A stretch of 41,980 bases of DNA from IMG/VR virus record IMGVR_UViG_3300045283_000203, positions 1 through 41,980 of that record; one strand, written 5' to 3'. Below are positions 31,704-40,518 of the stretch, piece after piece. Position 1 is the stretch's first letter. Each line of letters begins with the position of its first letter. The notes beneath the pieces were generated by a model, which was given only the letters and a program-made list of their open reading frames with translations, was not told the DNA's origin and ran no database searches. A program made the position numbers and the translations under genes. This DNA is from a virus.

Positions 31704-31895
31704 ATGCCGATGCAATCCGAAGCGCAGCGACGCGCGATGCACGCCGCCGCCAGCGGCAAGTCCACGCTCGGGATACCGAAGAAAGTCGGACGCGAATTCG
31801 TCGCCGCTGACGAAGGCGGCAAATTACCGAAGAAAGCCGGGCAGTATGCGCTGCCGAAATCTGGGAGCATGAAACATGCCAAAAACAACTGCTGA
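31704..31895 (+). CDS. Small basic protein with C-terminal LPKSG motif (copy 1)
   Basis: 63 residues, Lys-rich: [40 protein letters not shown], ending [18 protein letters not shown]. Ribosome-binding site GGAG. The SEAQRRAM...GIPKKVG start is common in small phage proteins of this region. The motif GQ-(Y/F)-x-LPKSG-x-MK recurs in the next, overlapping gene. Function unknown; small size, charge and location suit a minor virion or DNA-associated protein. Confidence 0.75.
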   Translation: MPMQSEAQRRAMHAAASGKSTLGIPKKVGREFVAADEGGKLPKKAGQYALPKSGSMKHAKNNC

Positions 31896-32076
31896 TATTC
31901 CGCCGTCGGTCCAGGCTGATTACGCCAGAATTCCAAAACCTAATGCGGTCGCGATGGCCGAAGGTGATGGCTACACCAAAACAGCACCGATGCGGAAGGC
32001 GCAAGCTCCGGGCAAGAGCAAGGGCCAGTTCGGGCTGCCGAAGTCGGGCGGCATGAAAGTGATGAAGATGAAATGA
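31876..32076 (+). CDS. Small basic protein with C-terminal LPKSG motif (copy 2)
   Basis: 66 residues; the ATG overlaps the last 20 nt of the previous gene (GGGAG 8 nt upstream). The N-terminal half ([21 protein letters not shown]) is different, while the C-terminal half ends [21 protein letters not shown], clearly related to the end of the preceding protein. The pair therefore shares a C-terminal module. Function unknown. Confidence 0.7.
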   Translation: MPKTTADIPPSVQADYARIPKPNAVAMAEGDGYTKTAPMRKAQAPGKSKGQFGLPKSGGMKVMKMK

Positions 32077-32089
32077 AGGGCAGATAGCG

Positions 32090-33064
32090 ATGGCGTTCGA
32101 CGGGTTCGGTACTTTTCTTCGGTTACGCAGCTGGATCGCTGACGCCACGGCCGGCGTCAAAGTTCGTGCGGATTTTCACGACGATGAAGACAACAATTTT
32201 GCTGACGGTCTGAGCCACTGCATCACCAAAGACGGCCAGACTACCGTCACCCAGAATATTCCGTTCAATTCGAAGCGTGTCACGGCGTTGGCGGACCCGG
32301 TCGACCCGCAGGACGCCGCGACCAAGGCCTACGCCGACACCAAGGCCTCGCTCGCGGGCGGCAGCACGTTTACCGGCGATGTGACCATCAATAACGATGA
32401 TCCGACATTTACCCTGAATGGTAAGGACGGTTTCAACAACGCCATCTGGGGGCAGAAGAACGGCAAGAACCGCTGGGCCCTACTGCTCGGCGACAGTACC
32501 GCCGAGAGCGGCGGCAATGCGGGGTCGAACTTCGAGCTAATCAACTTTGCTGACGACGGCACCCAGCTCGGTCCTGCGCTGTTCGGCACCCGCTCGACCT
32601 CGCTTTTGACCGTCAAGGGCGATCCCACGGCCGCGCTCGGCATTTCCACTAAGCAATATGCCGACAGCAAGCTGCCGCTGGCGGGCGGCAGCATCACCGG
32701 CAATCTGCAGGTCAACGGCGAATTAATCGCCGTGCAGAACTACTTGCGTTTCGGCGCCAGCGGCGGTCCCGGCTACATCATGTGGAACGGCGGGGCCAAC
32801 TATTCGCTCGGCGGCGGCGGCACCATCTGGCATTCCGGCAATTTCAATCCGAACGCGTCAATACTGGTCTCGAATGCGCGGATGGTGATCGTCGGTCAAC
32901 CGGCGTTAGGCACTTCCCCTGCTTGGTATGAACCGTTCAACGGAGGTTTCGTCACCGGCTGGTTCGTCAGCCAGTATATCAATCTGCAGCCTTACCTCGG
33001 CGCTTTCATAGTGCGCAATTTGCAGCTCTACACCACGAGTTGGTGGACCGTCTTATACGCCTAA
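32090..33064 (+). CDS. Tail fibre-like protein
   Basis: 324 residues. N-terminal segment FDGFGTFLRLRSWIADATAG, then fibre-type repeats: KRVTALADPVDPQDAATKAYAD and a second ALGISTKQYADSKLPLAGGS, which are typical of phage tail fibres. The middle (NRWALLLGDSTAESGGNAGS) is shared with the larger fibre gene at 38188. The C-terminal 80 residues are beta-rich and aromatic (GYIMWNGGANYSLGGGGTI), probably the receptor-binding tip. Ribosome-binding site AAGGG. Confidence 0.8.
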   Translation: MAFDGFGTFLRLRSWIADATAGVKVRADFHDDEDNNFADGLSHCITKDGQTTVTQNIPFNSKRVTALADPVDPQDAATKAYADTKASLAGGSTFTGDVTINNDDPTFTLNGKDGFNNAIWGQKNGKNRWALLLGDSTAESGGNAGSNFELINFADDGTQLGPALFGTRSTSLLTVKGDPTAALGISTKQYADSKLPLAGGSITGNLQVNGELIAVQNYLRFGASGGPGYIMWNGGANYSLGGGGTIWHSGNFNPNASILVSNARMVIVGQPALGTSPAWYEPFNGGFVTGWFVSQYINLQPYLGAFIVRNLQLYTTSWWTVLYA

Positions 33065-33075
33065 GGACAACAGCC

Positions 33076-33501
33076 ATGAGCATCATCGAGCACGGCGACT
33101 GGACGCGATATTACCCGGACCCGCGCCCCTCGAATGCGCCGCTCAATGCCGGGTTCGCGCAGCGCAATAGCGATGCCCAGGACTGGTATCTGTATGTCAA
33201 TCCGCCGGCCACCAGCTTTCAGCCGGGTAGCGTCAAGATGACGATCTACCGGCAGGGTAAAGACGGGCCCACGGTCGCCGCAGCCGTGCTCGATGCGACG
33301 ATGCTGTGGCCTGACCAGGCGCTGGTGGTTGAAGATACCAGTTATTCAGGTACCACCCCGCAGGCCGACTATGGCGGCAAGATCTACGACCCGGCAACGC
33401 AGACCTTCAGCGATCCGCCGCCGCTTGAGCCGCCTGCAGGGCTGCAGTCGCTGCTCGACCGGGTAGCTCAGCTAGAAGCCAAGCTGGGGACGGATACATG
33501 A
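33076..33501 (+). CDS. Hypothetical fibre-associated protein
   Basis: 141 residues from ATG 33076 (AAGGA 8 nt upstream). N-terminus SIIEHGDWTRYYPDPRPSNA, then NSDAQDWYLYVN and a beta-rich core (SVKMTIYRQGKDGPTVAAAVLD). The C-terminus is a short helix (LQSLLDRVAQLEAKLG) after a Pro-rich linker. It lies between a fibre gene and a large virion hydrolase gene and overlaps the latter start (ATGA), so a fibre accessory or assembly role is likely. No family known. Confidence 0.65.
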   Translation: MSIIEHGDWTRYYPDPRPSNAPLNAGFAQRNSDAQDWYLYVNPPATSFQPGSVKMTIYRQGKDGPTVAAAVLDATMLWPDQALVVEDTSYSGTTPQADYGGKIYDPATQTFSDPPPLEPPAGLQSLLDRVAQLEAKLGTDT

Positions 33502-36500
33502 GCGACGTCTCCGGCATCCCCTATATGGGCCCGATGGGGCAGGGCAACTTCTTTGCGCCCACCTTCTCCTACAACCCGCAGATGACGGCAGGGCAAATCT
33601 CGTCGTCGTACATGCCGGAGATTTACAACAACCAGAACGTCCTCAACAACCTGTATGGCGGCGGCGCCAACGCCGGCTTCGGCCGGCTGACTGACTACTA
33701 CTCGCAGCTCGGCGCCAACCAGTTATCCGGGATCGGCAGTACCAACCCTTATGGCGTGTTCAGCAACACGGGTCAGTCCGCGCGAGCCCCCGCGTTCAAC
33801 CAAGGTGCGATAGATAATTTCGTGACGGGTGGCGGCGGCTTCAACTTCCCTTCCGTTCCCAACTATTCCGGCGGTGTTGGCGGCAGCTATGGCCTTGGCG
33901 AGGGCCTCGGTAGCAGCGGCTTTAATACGACCGCCATGCAGAACTTGTTCGGCAACTGGAACGCGCCGCAACCACAAATCGACTGGACTGGTGGTGGTGG
34001 TGGCGGTGGACTGTTCAGCAGTCTCGGCGGCCTCGGTGGCGCCCCCTACACGCCGTCACCGGGTGGATCTGCGCTCGACTGGACGCATCTGTTCGGCGGT
34101 GGCGGTGGTGGTGCGCGGGCGGATCCATATCCGAACATGGCGATGCCAGGGGGCTTAAGCTCGCCGATGACCCTGCCGCAGCAGCAGCCGCTCGATTACG
34201 GTTCGTTGTTCGGACGCGGCGTGGGCGGCACGGGCGGGGCCCCCGAGACCCCGCAGCCCAGCGCGCCGAGCCCTCCCGAGGGCAGGCTCGCTAGCCTCGG
34301 TGGCCTCGGGGGTGCACCCTACACACCGCAGCCTGGCGGGTCTTCGTTCGACTGGACCAAGCTGTTCGGCGGCGGTGCGGAGGCAGCCCCGGCAGCCCCT
34401 ACGCCCCCTGCGGCGGGCAGCAGTGTGTTTGATACCGGCGCGCCCCCGATTACTGGCGTCGAAGGCGCGGGGGCCGTTGGCGGTGGCCGGGGTGTGGGAG
34501 GGCTTGGCCAGGGCGATACGACGGGAGCGCCGTATACGGCACCGGCCGAACCCAACCGATACCCGCTGACTGGGCCCCCGGTCACCGAGGCCTATAATCC
34601 GTATTTCGACGTCACGTCGCCGTACAGCCCGCGCTCCGGTGGCGAAGTTGTGGCCCCTGGTGGTGGCCTGACCGCGACTGACTTGAGCGAGCAGGCCAGG
34701 ACCCGGCTCGCCGATCTCATGGCTGGTGCGAAAGAGCCCACCCCGGATGAGATATTCGCCGGCGACAAGTCGGTCCCGACTGAAGGGCAACCAGCAGTGG
34801 CCGAGCTTCTTGGCGAGGCGGGCAGAGGTGGCATGGTGGGCAGGCCCGCTGATCCCTACGACAAGCTCGCCGAGGCCATCCCGCTGCCGAGGCCGCGCCC
34901 TGCCGGGGCCCCTGCAGCTGAGAGCGATTTGAGGAGCAGGCAAGAGGCTCTCAACACGCTCAAACAGGAACTGCAGACCAACGATCTGGTCATGACGTCG
35001 GGCTATCGCGACCCGACGAATCCGCTTTCACGAGCCAATCCCGCATCAGCGCATTCGCAAGGCCGGGCTTTCGACGTTCGCGCGCGCACGCCTGAACAGG
35101 CCGACGCAGCCATGAACCAGATACGCGGGCTGCTGAACCCTCGAGGGCTGGTGGAGGGCCAGGACTACAGAATTATCGATGAGGTGCGGCATCCTTCCGG
35201 CTGGGCCACGGGCCCACATGTTCACACCCAGTTCACTGAAGAGGGTATGCGGAAGTATCAGCAGCAAGTCTATCGGGACCCGTTCCCGGACGCGAACCCG
35301 CCGCGCCCGCCGGCAGACATTCCTGTTCCTATTGTCAGCAGCGACAACGTCCCGCCCACGACACCGCCAGGCGCCGAGTCCACTGTTCCGCTGCCGATGG
35401 CGCGCCCAGCCGAGGCCCCTGCACGCGAAAGCCAGGTCAATCAGGGCCAGGACGTTTTGCCGCGTCCACCGGCGGATATTCCCGACCCACGGGTCTCTGG
35501 TGCAGGTTTCAACGCCCTGGATGCCGCTGCGGGCCCGAGCGGCGTGCAGAAGGCGCAGAGCTTTCTAAACCGTTCGCTCGAGAGCATCCTGCAGCAATAT
35601 TCGCCAGAAAATCTCAGCAAGGCCGGCTGGGTGATGGACATCAAGCAGCCGTTGCGCGAGGCCCTCAAGGGCCCGTTTGGCAGTCAAATCCTGTCTGGTC
35701 TGCAGCCGAAACTGGGTAGCCTCGGACTGACGCAATCCGACTTCAGCAAGGCGGTAGCCGACCCGCGAGCGCGGTTCGCAGGCGGTGGTGATGACAGCAC
35801 CCGAGCCCAAGTCCCGACTGCCGGCAGCGGCACTGCTTCTAGCTATTGGGACATCCCGAAAGAAGGCACGCCAAGATACAACGCCGAAGTGTACGAGCCG
35901 GCGTTCGGTGGCTTCGCGATGCGGCGGCCTGAACAAGAAACCACCGGCGGAGCCGGTCATTACGCCGATTTCCCCAGAACCGGAAATGTAGAAGACCGCA
36001 GAAATGAAGTTTTAGGGCGAGACCAACTGGCGGCTTTGAAAGCCATGAGCGGCGGCGGCTTCTATGACGCTCCTGGGCCTGAACCAGCAGCTACGCCACT
36101 GTCTAACGCGCTCGGACTGGGAAATCTACCGACGCCGAGAGGTTCAGCCCCTGCTGGAATGATGCGTCCGCAGGGCATTGCAGGAGATGTCGAAGATAAC
36201 GCGCTGCCAACGCCGGAGGCGCCCGGTTGGAGCGACTGGTTCAGCAATTTGGACAAGCAGCTGGGCAACCCGTTCGTCAGCCCGGCGGCAGGCGCGGATG
36301 CTCGACAGGCTGCGGGGCGGACCAACCTTGAGGCGATGTTCGGCGGTAGTGAAGGACGGATGGCGGAATATTCGACCCGGATTGATGCGATGGCGCCGGG
36401 CGCTGATATGCCAGCGAACACGAAGTTCAATTTGCTGGGTGCAGCCTACGATACCAAAGGAAAAATACTAGACCAAGTGCAAGAGCTTATCGCCAACCGG

Positions 36501-37277
36501 GATTGGCCGGCGGTTGATGCTGCCGCCAACAGTCGTTTAGTGGGTGGTGGACAGCTAGGTATCCAATTCGGTGGCGCGGGAGAGCAACCCGTCTTCCACC
36601 CGGATATGGGAGGAGATGCAGCGACGGAAGGCCCGGCATTGCGAGCTGCGCTGGCAGAGCTGCAGACGCAAGGCAGTAGTCCGTGGAGTGACGTGCGGCT
36701 GCCGACGCCATCGGGTAGCGCGTCAGCTCCAGCCAGCACTTTCGCCGAACGTTTCCGTGGCGACGTGTCGCCATCGGATCGGTACAGTGACGCGCTTTAC
36801 GGTCGAGCTACCAATCCCGTCGATGACGCTATCAAGGAAAGCATGACGGCAGCGGGGATGGACTTTCCGCACTGGAAGGCGATCGCCGAGATAGAAAGCA
36901 GTCTCAATCCTGAGCTTAATAAGGACCAACCCACGCAATACAAAGGCCTATACCAGATAGGCAGCAGGGCAACAGACCCGGAATGGGCGACACACGGAAT
37001 GGGGGATATCTACAACCCGATGGACAACGCGTTGGCGGCAGCCCGGATGTTCCAGAGCAATCGGGAATGGTTCAGCGCGCGCTATGGCCGCGATCCCACA
37101 CCGGGTGAGGCGTATCTGATGCACAATCAGGGACGCGGGTTCTTCACCAACAACACGCTGACCAACGCTGCGGGTAATGCTCCGGCGGGGTACGGGTTCA
37201 GGCTGCCGCCGACGCATGACACGTTTCTGGAAGATTGGAATAGGCGTGTCGAAACAGGAGCGGCGAAGTACCGATGA
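33498..37277 (+). CDS. Giant virion protein with M15 peptidase and lytic transglycosylase domains
   Basis: 1259 residues. The first 450 residues are Gly/Pro-rich with two near-repeats (LGGLGGAPYTPSPGGSALDW and LGGLGGAPYTPQPGGSSFDW, about 90 residues apart). Residues about 470-580 match an M15-type D,D/L,D-peptidase: MTSGYRDPTNPLS, SAHSQGRAFDVRA (His-x6-Asp near residue 520) and GPHVHTQF (HxH near 572), giving the zinc ligands. The last 150 residues are a lysozyme-like transglycosylase (WKAIAEIESSLNPELN with Glu near 1130, YKGLYQIGSRATDPEW, NQGRGF). The linker region is Pro-rich with PRPPADIP repeats. It probably degrades peptidoglycan during ejection. Confidence 0.8.
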   Translation: MSDVSGIPYMGPMGQGNFFAPTFSYNPQMTAGQISSSYMPEIYNNQNVLNNLYGGGANAGFGRLTDYYSQLGANQLSGIGSTNPYGVFSNTGQSARAPAFNQGAIDNFVTGGGGFNFPSVPNYSGGVGGSYGLGEGLGSSGFNTTAMQNLFGNWNAPQPQIDWTGGGGGGGLFSSLGGLGGAPYTPSPGGSALDWTHLFGGGGGGARADPYPNMAMPGGLSSPMTLPQQQPLDYGSLFGRGVGGTGGAPETPQPSAPSPPEGRLASLGGLGGAPYTPQPGGSSFDWTKLFGGGAEAAPAAPTPPAAGSSVFDTGAPPITGVEGAGAVGGGRGVGGLGQGDTTGAPYTAPAEPNRYPLTGPPVTEAYNPYFDVTSPYSPRSGGEVVAPGGGLTATDLSEQARTRLADLMAGAKEPTPDEIFAGDKSVPTEGQPAVAELLGEAGRGGMVGRPADPYDKLAEAIPLPRPRPAGAPAAESDLRSRQEALNTLKQELQTNDLVMTSGYRDPTNPLSRANPASAHSQGRAFDVRARTPEQADAAMNQIRGLLNPRGLVEGQDYRIIDEVRHPSGWATGPHVHTQFTEEGMRKYQQQVYRDPFPDANPPRPPADIPVPIVSSDNVPPTTPPGAESTVPLPMARPAEAPARESQVNQGQDVLPRPPADIPDPRVSGAGFNALDAAAGPSGVQKAQSFLNRSLESILQQYSPENLSKAGWVMDIKQPLREALKGPFGSQILSGLQPKLGSLGLTQSDFSKAVADPRARFAGGGDDSTRAQVPTAGSGTASSYWDIPKEGTPRYNAEVYEPAFGGFAMRRPEQETTGGAGHYADFPRTGNVEDRRNEVLGRDQLAALKAMSGGGFYDAPGPEPAATPLSNALGLGNLPTPRGSAPAGMMRPQGIAGDVEDNALPTPEAPGWSDWFSNLDKQLGNPFVSPAAGADARQAAGRTNLEAMFGGSEGRMAEYSTRIDAMAPGADMPANTKFNLLGAAYDTKGKILDQVQELIANRDWPAVDAAANSRLVGGGQLGIQFGGAGEQPVFHPDMGGDAATEGPALRAALAELQTQGSSPWSDVRLPTPSGSASAPASTFAERFRGDVSPSDRYSDALYGRATNPVDDAIKESMTAAGMDFPHWKAIAEIESSLNPELNKDQPTQYKGLYQIGSRATDPEWATHGMGDIYNPMDNALAAARMFQSNREWFSARYGRDPTPGEAYLMHNQGRGFFTNNTLTNAAGNAPAGYGFRLPPTHDTFLEDWNRRVETGAAKYR

Positions 37278-37285
37278 CCGCAGCA

Positions 37286-37549
37286 TTAGCCGTTTTTAGC
37301 GCCGCCCGGCTTCCACTTCTCCCAGGATTGGGGGCCTCGGCATGCGCGAGCTTTATGCCAGAGGTTTTTCCCGCCTGCGTATTCGTAACCGCGTATCCAA
37401 AGCGCTTCATCGCTCGGAGAGACCATATCCGGACGAGAGTGAAAACAGAGACCTCTGCGGTAGTCGCGAATACCTTCTTTATAGGGATCGACGGCGTGTG
37501 CGGGAACGATCAGGACGAGCAGCAGGCTTGCGGCAATAAGTGTTTTCAT
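37286..37549 (-). CDS. Secreted small protein, moron-like, opposite to the late genes
   Basis: 87 residues. MKTLIAASLLLVLIVPAHA is a clear signal peptide with an AHA cleavage site. The mature part has two cysteines (GLCFHSRP and ARACRGPQ), several aromatics and a basic end (SWEKWKPGGAKNG). The gene fits exactly in the 305-bp gap between two plus-strand late genes, is less GC-rich than its neighbours by eye, and has its own promoter (37580-37608). The start is the MKT ATG 37549, with AAGGA 11 nt upstream; an ATG four codons earlier is possible. This is the usual form of a moron: exported, independently expressed. Family unknown; periplasmic exclusion or host conversion is inference. Confidence 0.75.
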   Translation of the reverse strand: MKTLIAASLLLVLIVPAHAVDPYKEGIRDYRRGLCFHSRPDMVSPSDEALWIRGYEYAGGKNLWHKARACRGPQSWEKWKPGGAKNG

Positions 37550-37579
37550 TGGGTAAGACATCCTTAGCGGGAAGATAAG

Positions 37580-37608
37580 ACCATGCATCAAGCCATGATA
37601 TATGTCAA
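37580..37608 (-). promoter_or_regulatory. Promoter of the minus-strand moron
   Basis: Minus strand: TTGACA (37608-37603) preceded by GGG, 17-nt spacer, CATGGT (37585-37580, 3/6; close to TATGGT of the early operon promoter). It leaves a leader of about 24 nt before the ATG at 37549. The same -35 context as the early minus-strand promoters suggests the moron is expressed early or constitutively rather than late. Confidence 0.6.
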
Positions 37609-38191
37609 CCCTACGTTGCCAGATGAAATCGGCTTTGCGCAGGCCGCCGGCACACCGGGCGACGTGCGGTTCTACTTCAAGGCCCCAAACGGTCTGCCGT
37701 ATGCTGAGATCGCCGATCTCAATCCGCAATTGGTGATGCGGCCGTTCACCAGCAGCGGCATCTACGGCTACGACATCGTGGTCAACGACGTCACTGGGGC
37801 CTCGGGCATCGCCACCCTGCCGGCGTCGGTGATGAACGACCGCTTCAACATCGAGGTTTACACCCGCAACGACCAGCTCCAACCGCAAAACATGCTGGCC
37901 TGCGGCCGCATCGATCTCACCGGCTACGGCTACGCGATTTACGGGCCGTTGGCGCCGGCCAGCTACTCGGCCGGGCCTTCGGGTCCGGCCGGCCCGGTAG
38001 GGCCGCCTGGCCGGCAGGGTGACCCTGGCGACCCGGGCGTGCGGGGCTCGCGTTGGTATACCGGCGCTGGCGCCCCTGGGGCCGTTCCGGACTTAAGGAT
38101 TGAAGGCGACATGTGGCTCGACGAGACCACTGGCGACGTCTGGCGCTGGAGCAGTGGCAGCTGGGGCGCGTTCAGGGGGACTACTGCATGA
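37583..38191 (+). CDS. Tail protein with collagen-like segment
   Basis: 202 residues. The N-terminal 130 residues are a beta-rich domain (YVNPTLPDEIGFAQAAGTPGD, then VRFYFKAPNGLPYAEIADLN, YTRNDQLQPQNMLACGRIDL). Residues about 132-155 are Gly-x-y repeats (GPSGPAGPVGPPG...GDPGDPGVRG), a collagen-like triple helix common in phage fibres. The C-terminus is a small trimer-type end (MWLDETTGDVWRWSSGSWGAF). Ribosome-binding site GGAAG. Its stop overlaps the next ATG (ATGA), so it is co-translated with the large fibre. Confidence 0.8.
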   Translation: MHQAMIYVNPTLPDEIGFAQAAGTPGDVRFYFKAPNGLPYAEIADLNPQLVMRPFTSSGIYGYDIVVNDVTGASGIATLPASVMNDRFNIEVYTRNDQLQPQNMLACGRIDLTGYGYAIYGPLAPASYSAGPSGPAGPVGPPGRQGDPGDPGVRGSRWYTGAGAPGAVPDLRIEGDMWLDETTGDVWRWSSGSWGAFRGTTA

Positions 38192-40518
38192 ACTGGACCT
38201 CGGAAACCAACATCAAGGGCCCGGCCGGTCCGCCTGGCGGCATCAGCGAGGCCCCGACCGACGGCCAGATCTACGGCCGCCAGAACGCCGCGTGGAATGT
38301 GGTGGTCAGCGGTGGCGGTGGCGGAGCGGCGTCCGGCATCACGGTCACGCCAGCAGGGAACATCGCCTCGACCAACGTACAGGCCGCGCTGCAGGAGCTG
38401 GACACCGAGAAGGTCGCCAAAGCCGGCGACACCATGACCGGCAATTTGCTGATCAACAAGGCCAATCCGTCGCTGGTGTTGCAGAAGCTCGCTACCGGGC
38501 AAGCTAATCAATTGGCCGGCTACAACGGGGCCAACCCACGCTGGTCGCTGGCTTTAGGCGATAATACCGCCGAAGGCGGCAGCAACGCCGGGTCTAATTT
38601 CGCGCTGTATCGCTACACCGATGCCGGCGGGCTGATCGACACGCCGTTGACGATCAATCGGGTCAACGGCGGTGTCACCTTGACGGGCGCTCTGGTACTG
38701 GCGGCGGACCCTGGCGTCGCGCTTGGCGCGGCCACTAAGCAATACGTCGACAACGCCGTCCGCGCTCCGGCTACCGCAACGCCGCTGGTAGAGGCTGGTG
38801 CGGGTGCTGTCGGTGCTTCGCTCAAATACGCGCGCGAGGATCACGTTCATCCGGCAGCTGGAAGCGGTGCGGCGGCTGTTACAGCAACGACATTGAACCC
38901 GGCTGACAAGGACACGCACATCACGCTGAGCGGCGGCAACCTGACGGCGACTGGAACGGCAGGGTGGACGGGTCTTGCGCGTGCGGTCGACGCGAAATCG
39001 GCAGGCAAGTTCTACTGGGAAACCACCTTCAACGCCACGCAATCTCAGAGCGGAGTTGGACTGGCGATTGGATCACTTCCCGTAAATTCGACGTTCAGCG
39101 GCAGCGTAGCATCGGGCAAATGCGGGCTCGTTCAAATTGGTAATGTTTTTGTTGACGGCAGCGCCACTCTTACTGTTGGTGGCGTACCGGCATCAAGCGT
39201 TTCTTTCGGGACCATTACCAGCGGCACCGTGATCTGTGTCGCGGTAGACCTGACTGCGAAATTGGCCTGGTGGCGTCTTGGTGCAGGCGGTAACTGGAAT
39301 AACAACGCCAGCTATAATCCAGCGACGGGTGTTGGTGGCGTCAGTATTCCAAACGCTGGAATAGCTTATCCGACCGATTGCTTCGGCGGTGCGGACACGC
39401 TGATATCCAATTTTGGCGCAACCACTTTTTTGGGAACAGCGCCAGCAGGTTTCGTGGCGGGTTGGCCTGTTGCCGACGGCACCGTGCATTACGACTTCGC
39501 GCAAGCGCTGACCGCCAACCAGAAGGCGCAGGCTCGCGCCAACATCGACGTGCTGAAAAAGAACTACATCGTCAACGGCGCGATGATGATCAGTCAGGAG
39601 AACGGCACGACGGCAGGGACAGCTGTTGGTTATTATCCGGTTGATGGTTTTGTTGTGTACTACGGCAATGCTGGCACGCAAACGTTTCAGCAAGTTGCAG
39701 GTATTACTCCGGGTGGCTCGCCCAATCGGCTTCGCGTTACTGCGACTGTAGCGGACGCCGCCGTAGCTGCTGGAGATGTTTGTTTTGTATATCAACCGAT
39801 AGAAGGGTTGCGAGTAGCGGATTTACGGGCGGGTTCGACATCAGCCAAAACCGTAACAATACAGTTTGGCGTTCACGCTCCCGCCGGGACGTATTGCGTT
39901 GCAGTTCGTAATGCAGCATCCGATCGTTCCTATGTCGCTGAATACGTCATCACAACGGGTGAAGCCAATAACGACGTCATCAAGTCGGTTACATTGCTGC
40001 TAGACACCCTCATTACAGCAACATGGCCAACAGGCAACACGGCAGGGATCGTTGTTTCGTGGGGTTTAATGGCTGGAGCAACCTATCAGACGCCTGCGGG
40101 TTCATGGGTTGCGGGTAATTTTGTGGGCTCGTCCAACCAGTTCAACTTCATGGGTACGGTCAACAACACCTTCGAGCTGTTCGACGTCAGCCTCACTGAA
40201 GGCAACGTGGCGCCGCCGTTCGTGGTGCCAGACTACGTCAGCGAATTGGCGCTGTGCAAACGCTACTGGGCGATTGCTTACGGCACCGGTCGTTTTCCGT
40301 CCGTAGCCGGTGGCAACGTCATGGAAACACCGCTGAATTTTCCGGTCGAGATGCGAAGCATGCCTATCATGACGGTCGGAACACCTCTGGCGGTGGGCAA
40401 TGCAACTCCGACGGCGGCTAGCGCTAACACCATCAGTGCGCGATTTTTTGTCAACTCGATCGCTGCGGGCGACAGTTTCGCGTCGATGACGCCCGTGAAA
40501 TTGAACGCGAGGCTGTAA
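38188..40518 (+). CDS. Large tail fibre with SPRY-like domain
   Basis: 776 residues from ATG 38188 (AGGGGGA upstream). Begins with a short collagen-like motif (NIKGPAGPPGG), then fibre repeats (KAGDTMTGNLLINKANPSL, ATKQYVDNAVRAPATATPL). NPRWSLALGDNTAEGGSNAGS is shared with the fibre at 32090. Residues about 240-400 contain AGKFYWETTFNATQSQSGVGLA, a SPRY/B30.2-like pattern. The last 300 residues (YIVNGAMMISQENGTTAGTA and later LCKRYWAIAYG) match a recurrent phage receptor-binding C-terminal domain. The part after about 39050 is less GC-rich by eye, suggesting module exchange. Confidence 0.85.
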   Translation: MNWTSETNIKGPAGPPGGISEAPTDGQIYGRQNAAWNVVVSGGGGGAASGITVTPAGNIASTNVQAALQELDTEKVAKAGDTMTGNLLINKANPSLVLQKLATGQANQLAGYNGANPRWSLALGDNTAEGGSNAGSNFALYRYTDAGGLIDTPLTINRVNGGVTLTGALVLAADPGVALGAATKQYVDNAVRAPATATPLVEAGAGAVGASLKYAREDHVHPAAGSGAAAVTATTLNPADKDTHITLSGGNLTATGTAGWTGLARAVDAKSAGKFYWETTFNATQSQSGVGLAIGSLPVNSTFSGSVASGKCGLVQIGNVFVDGSATLTVGGVPASSVSFGTITSGTVICVAVDLTAKLAWWRLGAGGNWNNNASYNPATGVGGVSIPNAGIAYPTDCFGGADTLISNFGATTFLGTAPAGFVAGWPVADGTVHYDFAQALTANQKAQARANIDVLKKNYIVNGAMMISQENGTTAGTAVGYYPVDGFVVYYGNAGTQTFQQVAGITPGGSPNRLRVTATVADAAVAAGDVCFVYQPIEGLRVADLRAGSTSAKTVTIQFGVHAPAGTYCVAVRNAASDRSYVAEYVITTGEANNDVIKSVTLLLDTLITATWPTGNTAGIVVSWGLMAGATYQTPAGSWVAGNFVGSSNQFNFMGTVNNTFELFDVSLTEGNVAPPFVVPDYVSELALCKRYWAIAYGTGRFPSVAGGNVMETPLNFPVEMRSMPIMTVGTPLAVGNATPTAASANTISARFFVNSIAAGDSFASMTPVKLNARL

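Noticed and set aside
37274-37567. 97-aa plus-strand frame after the giant virion gene
   Set aside because: It is the complement of the secreted-protein gene; the minus-strand reading has a proper signal peptide and promoter.
37550-37888. Long N-terminal extension of the secreted-protein frame
   Set aside because: It is antisense to the collagen-like tail gene; the signal peptide begins at ATG 37549 and the promoter lies upstream of that.
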